From an uncultured Mycoplasma sp. (GTDB lineage Bacteria; Bacillota_I; Bacilli_A; Mycoplasmatales; Metamycoplasmataceae): DNA of 6,457 nucleotides. Shown here piece after piece: positions 1 through 4,709 of the stretch; positions within the stretch are counted from its first letter, which is position 1; the number at the start of each line of letters is the position of its first letter. Both the position numbers and the translations under genes were made by a program. The stretch covers positions 1-6,457 of the forward strand of contig CAMQBE010000036.1 of NCBI GenBank assembly GCA_946998935.1. The letters are read 5' to 3'. The notes below the pieces were generated by a model. The model was not told the DNA's origin. It saw only the letters and a program-made list of their open reading frames with translations, and made no database searches.

Positions 1-633
1 TTTAGCCTTAGGATTAATTTCTTTAACGGCTTCAATAGCTTTAACATAATTATCTTCAGTCTTTTTGAAAGCATCGTGAATACTTTCAATTAATGTATTT
101 TTTAATTGAACTTTTTTAAAATAATTTTTTTCAACTACAAAATCCTTAATTTTATCCATAGGAAAGTTTTGTTGAAGATCATTACCAGCAACATTAAGAG
201 CAATTAAATCAGCATTTTGGATAGCTAAAATTAATTTAGTTCTTAATTTTAAAAAGTTATTTTTATCAAAACTTTTGCTAAACCAAAAAGATTTTTCTTC
301 TAAGGGATAATTACCATAAGCATCAATTTCATTTTCCTTGCGAATTAAGAAGCTTACTTCATAACTGAAGTCATTTTTTAAAATACTATATAAATCAATT
401 GAAGTCATCGCACATAAAGAAGCATTTGTATAGCTTAAATTATTAATAAAATCTTGTGCATTATTTTTAGAAGCTAAATCGATAAGATATTCCACAAAAT
501 AATCACTTCAACTATAGCCTTTTACTAAAGGACCATTACAATCTTTGTACCCGCAAGTTTTAGTACCAAACTTGCTATTAAAACCTTCACCTATTGAATC
601 ACCGATACAAAGATAATTAAAACTATTTTTCAT
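1..633 (-). CDS. SGNH/GDSL-type hydrolase, N-terminal part (3' end outside window)
   Basis: This is the first 211 residues of a larger protein; the frame is open to the left edge. Residues 8-18 read LCIGDSIGEGF, the block I motif of SGNH/GDSL esterases and lipases, with Ser13 the presumed nucleophile. Residues 148-152 (VAGND) match block III, where Asn151 would help form the oxyanion hole. Residues 70-81 (NASLCAMTSIDL) sit where block II is expected, but its usual glycine is not obvious. The Asp-His block V would lie outside the window. Trp42 is encoded by UGA. The ATG at 633 is chosen because the GDS motif begins only ten residues later; no convincing Shine-Dalgarno sequence precedes it. There is no signal peptide or lipobox, so a cytoplasmic enzyme is likely. 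The substrate cannot be told. It is transcribed divergently from the gene at 783. Confidence 0.85.
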
Positions 634-782
634 AAAAAATATTTTAACGCAACTTTATAAAAGCAGTTGAATATGTTTAATATCTAAAGTTAATTTACAT
701 TGTATTTACAAACAATAACTTCATTACAATTTTGATATTTTAAAAATTATTATAAAATCATATGGCATTCTAAGGGAGATAA
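634..782. promoter_or_regulatory. Divergent intergenic promoter region
   Basis: This AT-rich gap separates two divergently transcribed genes and must hold both promoters unless they lie inside the genes. For the plus strand, TATAAAAT at 751-758 is a reasonable -10 about 25 bases before the start at 783, with TTACAA (724-729) or TTGATA (732-737) as imperfectly spaced -35 candidates. For the minus strand, TATAAA (659 to 654) lies about 20 bases before the start at 633, and TACAAT (704 to 699) is an alternative. AGGGAG at 773-778 is the ribosome binding site of the plus-strand gene. The box assignments are inference; that the region is divergent is certain. Confidence 0.45.
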
Positions 783-1607
783 ATGTCACTACCACTTTTA
801 GTATTTACTTTAATTACTTTAGTCCTAACAACACTTTCTATATCTTTAGTTAAAGATAGATATTTTATATTCAAGTTTTATAAAGCTAGATTGACATGAG
901 GTGTTTTTGTATTATGCTACTTCTTATTTTTAAGAACAATCCCAAGGCTATTTTATTTTGCTTCTCATTATTCATTATTAACTAAAGACCATAATGCCCG
1001 CAGTTTTTATTTATCAAAAATTTTTATGCTTGATATTTGCCCTTTTTATCATGTAACATCTGCCTTAGCATTGTGCTTTGATAAAAATATGAAGTATAGT
1101 AAATATTGAGCGTTTGTGGTTATTTTTACAGGCCTAATAGGAGTAATAGCCGTTCCTTTTACAGAAGCAGCAGCTACTTTGAATTTTAAATATATTTTTA
1201 TTGGATCTACAAAATATAAGATGTATTGAATGCTTCATTTTCTATTATTTATTAATGGACTAATAATTTTAAAGAGTACTAAAAATTGAAATAAGCACGA
1301 TATTCATTGAACAATAAATTTGGTATTAATATTTTTGATTTATTCATTGTTTATGTCAAATATGCTAGATGTTAACATCGGGGTTGCCGGCTTTTCTCAA
1401 AGAGATTGAATTGGTGAAGAAGGCGAATTTACAGCCGTAGGCAAATTAATGGGCAAGGCTAACATTTTTCCTCTAAATGTAGTTCTATTATGAACAATAA
1501 TAATTTCATTTGTGGCATTAATGAATCAAGCTTATATTTCATTCTATAAACTATCAGCATTAAGAAATAATAAAAAAAAATCGAACTTAAATGCATTGAG
1601 TAAATAA
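783..1607 (+). CDS. Polytopic membrane protein of unknown function, 274 aa
   Basis: A 274-residue hydrophobic protein with about seven predicted membrane segments, near residues 3-23, 38-58, 78-98, 109-130, 147-163, 177-195 and 230-250, and a lysine-rich C-terminal tail. All seven of its tryptophans (39, 109, 149, 169, 176, 209, 237) are UGA, so the standard code would shatter it. The start is supported by AGGGAG at 773-778, four bases upstream. LDICPFYHV (83-91) and the segment beginning LHFLLFINGL (151) vaguely recall the short His-containing motifs of YwaF/TMEM164-like membrane proteins, and the overall form resembles uncharacterised integral membrane families found only in mycoplasmas; I do not claim either. 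A run of nine A's at 1572-1580, coding for Lys residues, lies near the 3' end and could slip. No function can be assigned. Confidence 0.9.
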
Positions 1608-1610
1608 ACA

Positions 1611-1630
1611 TAAAAAAATTATTTTTTTGC
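1611..1630 (+). terminator. Possible weak AT-only terminator
   Basis: Just after the stop at 1607, seven A's, TTA and seven T's (1612-1628) can form a pure A-U hairpin ending in a T-run. Such a stem is weak and the region is AT-rich enough for this to arise by chance. It would serve the membrane protein gene on the plus strand. Confidence 0.3.
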
Positions 1631-1654
1631 CTATATTTAAGAACAAAAAATTAT

Positions 1655-1704
1655 TTATTAAATAAAAAATTAGGTATATAATAAGCACAAATAAACAAAG
1701 GAGA
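1655..1704 (+). promoter_or_regulatory. Promoter and RBS of the TM2 gene
   Basis: A perfect TATAAT at 1677-1682 lies 29 bases before the ATG at 1712. TTATTA at 1655-1660, 16 bases upstream, is a poor but correctly spaced -35, as is common in mycoplasmas. AAAGGAGA at 1697-1704 is a strong Shine-Dalgarno sequence seven bases before the ATG. The intact expression signals show this gene was, or still is, expressed. Confidence 0.55.
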
Positions 1705-1711
1705 ACAGTTT

Positions 1712-1939
1712 ATGGAATCAAAAAAATCTAGATTGGTTTTATCTTTATTATCATGGTTTCTTGGCGGTTTAGGTGTAGATAGATTCTAAGGCGGAAGAAT
1801 CGGCCTTGGGGTTGGTAAATTATTAACCTTTGGTGGTTTTGGTATCTGAGCTTTAATCGACTTTATTTTAGCTGTTTGTGGAAAACAAAAAGATGCTGAA
1901 GGTAAAGAAATCTCAAACTGACATCCAGAAGGAAAATAG
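1712..1939 (+). pseudogene. TM2-domain membrane protein interrupted by one in-frame TAA
   Basis: Read with UGA as Trp, the frame gives 75 codons plus a final TAG, and all of it matches a TM2 domain. A first hydrophobic helix (about 8-21) is followed by GVDRF, a turn with GGRIGLGVGK (27-36), a second helix (about 37-57) containing GIWALID (44-50), and DAEGKEI near the C-terminus. TM2 proteins normally have DRFYLG at the turn; here codon 26 (1787-1789), where Tyr is expected, is TAA. One base change from TAT or TAC explains it. There is no other lesion, and promoter, ribosome binding site and terminator are intact. No ATG follows for re-initiation, so the expected product is a useless 25-residue peptide unless there is readthrough. 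Trp46 and Trp70 are UGA. A recent nonsense mutation or a base-call error both fit. The role of TM2 proteins in mycoplasmas is unclear. Confidence 0.82.
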
Positions 1940-1955
1940 TTAAAACCATTCATTT

Positions 1956-1980
1956 GTGAGCATTCACCGTGCTCATTTTT
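1956..1980 (+). terminator. Intrinsic terminator after the TM2 gene
   Basis: TGAGCA (1957-1962) pairs exactly with TGCTCA (1970-1975) around a seven-base loop, followed by five T's and another T-run at 1988-1992. It lies 17 bases after the TM2 stop and separates that gene from the infC leader. Confidence 0.8.
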
Positions 1981-2038
1981 ATTAACTTTTTTATAGCAAA
2001 TAATTATTTAAATAATTACTTATGCATTAAAAAAAGAG

Positions 2039-2047
2039 TGTTAAAAT
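2039..2047 (+). promoter_or_regulatory. Candidate extended -10 promoter of the infC operon
   Basis: TGTTAAAAT fits the extended -10 pattern TGnTATAAT with one mismatch. It lies between the upstream terminator and the structured leader, which is where the operon promoter should be. The -35 is unclear. Transcription would start near 2053-2056 and give a leader of about 150 bases before the infC start. Confidence 0.4.
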
Positions 2048-2069
2048 AAATACGCAATATTTAATTGCA

Positions 2070-2180
2070 GAAAGTAGATAAAATCTCACCTGATGGCCAT
2101 AGCCTTGGGTTCTTGCTACAATTAAAAAACCTTTATATTTTTTAATGTAGTTAAGAGTGGGAGACCACTTTTACTTTTTA
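2070..2180 (+). ncRNA. Structured infC leader, probable L20-type attenuator
   Basis: The leader has several mutually consistent pairings. GTAG (2074-2077) can pair with CTAC (2116-2119), enclosing ACC (2088-2090) with GGT and GGC-cata-GCC (2095-2104). The same CTAC can instead join a long hairpin, 2116-2129 with 2138-2150, ending in GTAG at 2147-2150. These two folds exclude each other. A strong terminator follows at 2153-2179. In Bacillus subtilis the infC-rpmI-rplT leader is repressed by L20, which binds a structure mimicking its 23S rRNA site and promotes premature termination. The same gene order and leader layout here suggest the same control. I recognise the position and architecture but cannot run a covariance model to confirm the family. 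Confidence 0.65.
2153..2179 (+). terminator. Attenuator terminator in the infC leader
   Basis: AAGAGTGG (2153-2160) and CCACTTTT (2165-2172) form an eight-pair stem with one G-U pair and a GAGA tetraloop, followed by ACTTTTT. It lies upstream of infC inside the leader, so it can only work as a conditional terminator. TCTC and CC at 2084-2090 are complementary to the GG and GAGA at 2159-2164 and could contribute to an antiterminated fold. Confidence 0.7.
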
Positions 2181-2193
2181 ATGTTTATCTAAT

Positions 2194-2208
2194 AAGGAGT
2201 TTATTATA
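2194..2208 (+). promoter_or_regulatory. infC ribosome binding site with AUA (or AUU) start codon
   Basis: AAGGAG at 2194-2199 is the strongest Shine-Dalgarno sequence upstream of infC. Six bases later is an in-frame ATA (2206-2208), preceded directly by an in-frame ATT (2203-2205). The first ATG (2224) has only AAGGA at 2216-2220, with a tight three-base gap. infC in many bacteria starts at a rare AUU, AUA or AUC codon so that IF3, which rejects such starts, represses its own synthesis. Spacing favours ATA over ATT. Confidence 0.6.
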
Positions 2209-2889
2209 CAACCACAAGGAAAAATGAGAAAGCCACAAGCTGAACACATGATTAATGAAAATATACCTTTTCATAAAGTGTTTTTAGTAGGCGCTAACGG
2301 AGAAAAAATTGGTGTCACAAACACTAATCAAGCTATCGAAATGGCTAAAGACCAAAGACTTGATTTGGTATTAATAGCTGTTGAACCTAAACCTATTGCT
2401 CGTATCATGGATTATGGTAAATTCAAATACGAAAGAAAAAAGAAACAAAAAGCAGCTAAAGAAAAACAAACAGTTATTGAAAATCGTCAAATTCGTTTAA
2501 CACCAATGATTGGTGAAAATGACTTGATGACTAAAAGCCGCAAAGCTAGAGAGTTTCTTTTAGATGGTGATAGATTAAAAGTCAGCTTGAAATTCCGTGG
2601 CCGTGAAATGGCTAGACAAGATTTAGGTTATGCAACATTAGACAAGTTTTTTAAAACCTTAGAAGATATTGCAGAAATCACTAAAGAAGCTAAGTTAATT
2701 AACGAACGCTTCTTAGATATGTATTTACAACCTAATAAAATCAAAGTTCAAAAATACAAAAAAGAACATAACTTAATAGATAAAAATACTGAAAATAGTC
2801 AAGAAGAAGCTAAAGAAGAAGTGATTGTTGAAGATGATGATGAAATTGATAATTATTCATCTAAAGACGACCACCGCGATGAAAATTAG
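2206..2889 (+). CDS. infC: Translation initiation factor IF-3
   Basis: IF3 binds the 30S subunit, keeps it apart from 50S and checks the start codon and initiator tRNA. Counted from the ATG at 2224, the N-domain covers about residues 9-70 and holds the family signature [11 protein letters not shown] (60-70). A lysine-rich linker (71-85) follows, and the C-domain (about 86-178) contains LKFRGREMA (122-130). The core is the usual IF3 length, but an acidic tail of about 40 residues, with VEDDDEID at 202-209, extends beyond it. I start the gene at ATA 2206 because AAGGAG is well placed for it; this adds six residues, for 227 in total. ATT 2203 is possible, and ATG 2224 gives 221 residues. It is first in the infC-rpmI-rplT operon and sits 20 bases before rpmI. 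Identity is certain; the start is not. Confidence 0.96.
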   Translation: MQPQGKMRKPQAEHMINENIPFHKVFLVGANGEKIGVTNTNQAIEMAKDQRLDLVLIAVEPKPIARIMDYGKFKYERKKKQKAAKEKQTVIENRQIRLTPMIGENDLMTKSRKAREFLLDGDRLKVSLKFRGREMARQDLGYATLDKFFKTLEDIAEITKEAKLINERFLDMYLQPNKIKVQKYKKEHNLIDKNTENSQEEAKEEVIVEDDDEIDNYSSKDDHRDEN

Positions 2890-2909
2890 CTTTAATTAAA
2901 GGAGTAAAA

Positions 2910-3098
2910 ATGCCTAAAATGAAGACTAAGAGTGCTCTTAAAAAACGTATTAAGATCACTGGAACAGGTAAAGTTATGCGTGAACAAGCATATCGTTCAC
3001 ATTTATCTCAAAACAAAACTACAAAACAAAAACGTCAAGCTCGTAAATCTGTCTTAATGGACCGTTCAGATGTCAAGAGATTTAAAAACTTGATGTAA
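2910..3098 (+). CDS. rpmI: Large-subunit ribosomal protein bL35
   Basis: A 62-residue, very basic protein, close to the usual size for bL35. It begins with the family signature [13 protein letters not shown], followed by the glycine turn TGTGKV and a Lys/Arg-rich centre containing [21 protein letters not shown] at 2898-2904 lies five bases before the ATG. The gene is 20 bases after infC and 54 before rplT, in the conserved order. In related operons its expression follows that of rplT through L20 control. It has no Trp or Cys. Confidence 0.97.
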   Translation: MPKMKTKSALKKRIKITGTGKVMREQAYRSHLSQNKTTKQKRQARKSVLMDRSDVKRFKNLM

Positions 3099-3152
3099 TC
3101 AAAGCTTTTAAGCTTATGAATAATTTTTTAATAAAAACGAAAGAAGGAAATC

Positions 3153-3503
3153 ATGAGAGTTAAAGGTGGAACAGTTACAAGAGCAAGACGTAAAGGATGA
3201 ATTAAATTAGCTAAAGGATACTTTGGCCACAAATCAATAGGTTATAAAGTTGCTAAACAAGCAGTTGTTAAATCATGAACATATGCTTTTAGAGACCGTA
3301 AACAAGTTAAACGTCAATTCAGAAAAATGTGAATCGCGCGTATTAACGCTGCTACAAGAGCTGAAAATATGTCATATTCAAGATTTATCAATGGCTTAAA
3401 AAGAGCAAATATTACAATCAACCGTAAAATGCTTTCAGAATTAGCAATCCAAGAACCTAAAGTATTTTCTAACTTAATTAAAATCGCAAAAGACGCTAAA
3501 TAA
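3153..3503 (+). CDS. rplT: Large-subunit ribosomal protein bL20
   Basis: bL20 is an early-binding 23S rRNA protein needed for 50S assembly and is the repressor of this operon in Bacillus subtilis and Escherichia coli. The 116-residue length is typical. Family features are [20 protein letters not shown] (2-21), GYFGHKS (22-28), a long basic helix with [14 protein letters not shown] (44-57) and WIARINAA (60-67), and the C-terminal domain with YSRFINGLK (74-82). All three Trp residues (16, 42, 60) are encoded by UGA at conserved Trp positions, which makes this the clearest proof of the genetic code used here. GAAGGA at 3143-3148 precedes the ATG by four bases. Confidence 0.97.
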
Positions 3504-3522
3504 TTTTGTGTTTTGTACTATG

Positions 3523-3550
3523 AACAAGCCGAAAAGGTTTGTTTTTTATT
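3523..3550 (+). terminator. Intrinsic terminator of the infC operon
   Basis: AACAAGCC (3523-3530) and GGTTTGTT (3536-3543) form an eight-pair stem with one G-U pair and a GAAAA loop, running directly into a long T-rich tract. It lies about 20 bases after rplT and closes the operon. Confidence 0.85.
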
Positions 3551-3585
3551 TTGTAAACTTTTTTATTAACTACCAAAGACTTTAC

Positions 3586-3603
3586 AGTGCTTGAATAAGT
3601 ACT
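3586..3603. repeat. Small inverted repeat in the intergenic region
   Basis: AGTGCTT (3586-3592) and AAGTACT (3597-3603) pair around a GAAT loop, with one G-U. The flanking CAAAG (3574-3578) and CTTTG (3602-3606) could form an alternative, overlapping pairing. There is no T-run right after it, so it is not a clear terminator. It could be an operator or chance. Confidence 0.35.
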
Positions 3604-3613
3604 TTGATAAAAT

Positions 3614-3643
3614 TTTGCTATATTTGTGTTTGCTATATTTGTG
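3614..3643 (+). repeat. Perfect 15-bp tandem duplication upstream of a promoter
   Basis: The unit TTTGCTATATTTGTG occurs twice with no gap, at 3614-3628 and 3629-3643. The second copy ends 15 bases before the -10 box at 3659, so it supplies the -35 region of the promoter at 3708. A duplication of this kind can gain or lose a copy by slippage and so change what lies upstream of the promoter. Confidence 0.85.
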
Positions 3644-3698
3644 ATTAATTAATAATGATATAATATTAAGCATATAAATACATATATAAATTAAGGAG
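3638..3698 (+). promoter_or_regulatory. Extended -10 promoter and RBS for the 3708 gene
   Basis: TGATATAAT at 3656-3664 is a perfect extended -10. TTTGTG (3638-3643), at the end of the second 15-bp repeat, is a weak -35 with a 15-base spacer. AAGGAG at 3693-3698 is the ribosome binding site, nine bases before the ATG. The leader would be about 35-38 bases long. Confidence 0.7.
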
Positions 3699-3707
3699 AC
3701 TTGAAAT

Positions 3708-4652
3708 ATGACTACAAAAGGTAAAATTATTACAACAGGTATTTTGACAGTTGCAGCTATTGCAGTAACCACAGCTACATGTGTTTACATATACAAAGCT
3801 GACCATAAAGCTCAAAAAGAAAAACCAAATAAACCTGTAACACCTGTAACTCCGGCAACAAAAGAAGAAACAATTGCAAAAGGCAAAGAAGCTCTTAAAA
3901 CAGAAGCAAATAAAAACTTTGATGAAGCTAAAAATGCAGAAACAAACACTACAAAGCAAGATTTAATTGCAAAATATTCAAAAGAAAATGCGGAAAAACT
4001 TGCAAACAATAAAGAAGATTTACTTAACGCCGTTAAAGATTTAATTGATAATGACGGTTTAGAAAAAACTGGTAAATTCTATGATGATGTTGCTCTAGCT
4101 CTTAACAATGTATTAGCTTCAATTTTAAAAGATGAAGTTACAACACCTCAACCATCTAAAAACGGAAAAGAAATTGTCAAAGAACATTTAAGCGAAGCAA
4201 AACTAAATGAAATCAAGGATCAAATTGCTGATATTTTAACTAATCATGCAGATGCTATCGTAGCAGTTGGCCAACAAATCTTTGATTCATTAAAAAATAC
4301 TGAATCAACAAAAAACATCGCAGTATTAGACAACTTTATCAAGGAAATGGTTAAATTCTTTAAAGAAGAAATTCCTAACGTAGCTAATGAAGCTAAAAAG
4401 CAAAAAATCAATGCAAAAAACGGTATTCAAAAAGGCCTTGAAGCATTAAAGAAAACTATGATGGATGATTTAAAAGCTAAAGCTGCTAAAAAAGCTCATG
4501 AATTATTACCAGATCCAAAAGATTACAATGCTATAAGAGATGTTTTAAAACCAAAATACGAACAACTTGAAACTAAGATATATGATAACTTCCAATTGTT
4601 AGCAACAAGAACCTTAGCTTTAGGCACTTTAATTGACGACTTACACCAATAA
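3708..4652 (+). CDS. Membrane-anchored, helix-rich protein of unknown function, 314 aa
   Basis: I do not recognise a family. Residues 1-6 are short and basic, 7-29 form one hydrophobic segment ending in CVYIYK, and the remaining 285 residues are hydrophilic, rich in Lys, Glu, Ala and Asn, and predicted mostly alpha-helical or coiled coil. A proline linker, KPVTPVTPA (42-50), follows the anchor. Cys25 lies inside the hydrophobic stretch preceded by TTAT, a poor lipobox with more hydrophobic residues after it, so an uncleaved transmembrane anchor seems likelier than a lipoprotein; most of the protein would then be on the outer face. There is no Trp, so the gene also reads through in the standard code. 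It has its own promoter and a hairpin terminator and precedes a surface lipoprotein gene. A mycoplasma surface or adhesion-related role is possible but is inference only. Confidence 0.88.
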   Translation: MTTKGKIITTGILTVAAIAVTTATCVYIYKADHKAQKEKPNKPVTPVTPATKEETIAKGKEALKTEANKNFDEAKNAETNTTKQDLIAKYSKENAEKLANNKEDLLNAVKDLIDNDGLEKTGKFYDDVALALNNVLASILKDEVTTPQPSKNGKEIVKEHLSEAKLNEIKDQIADILTNHADAIVAVGQQIFDSLKNTESTKNIAVLDNFIKEMVKFFKEEIPNVANEAKKQKINAKNGIQKGLEALKKTMMDDLKAKAAKKAHELLPDPKDYNAIRDVLKPKYEQLETKIYDNFQLLATRTLALGTLIDDLHQ

Positions 4653-4661
4653 AACTTCAAG

Positions 4662-4688
4662 AAGTTAGTGCTTAGGCATTAACTTTTT
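4662..4688 (+). terminator. Hairpin terminator between the two surface-protein genes
   Basis: AAGTTAGTGC (4662-4671) and GCATTAACTT (4676-4685) form a ten-pair stem with one G-U pair and a TTAG loop, ending in five T's (4684-4688). It starts ten bases after the 3708 gene stops. Only 21 bases remain before the next ATG, so that gene depends on readthrough or on a promoter further upstream. Confidence 0.8.
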
Positions 4689-4709
4689 AATTCTAAAAAG
4701 GAATACGAA

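Noticed and set aside
1630..1676. Near-palindromic A/T stretch upstream of the TM2 gene
   Set aside because: Symmetry in nearly pure A/T sequence is expected by chance, so no separate operator is claimed.
1787..1789. TAA reassigned to an amino acid
   Set aside because: TAA ends the 783 gene, rpmI, rplT and the 3708 gene normally, so general reassignment is excluded.
3102..3115. AAGCT-TTTA-AGCTT hairpin between rpmI and rplT
   Set aside because: A five-pair stem with no adjacent T-run; too weak to call a terminator inside a conserved operon.
3566..4009. Three overlapping minus-strand open frames (3566-3772, 3666-3959, 3812-4009)
   Set aside because: They lie opposite the 3708 gene and its leader, overlap each other, have no ribosome binding sites, and show biased low-complexity Phe/Cys/Ser content expected of the antisense of a Lys/Glu-rich gene.
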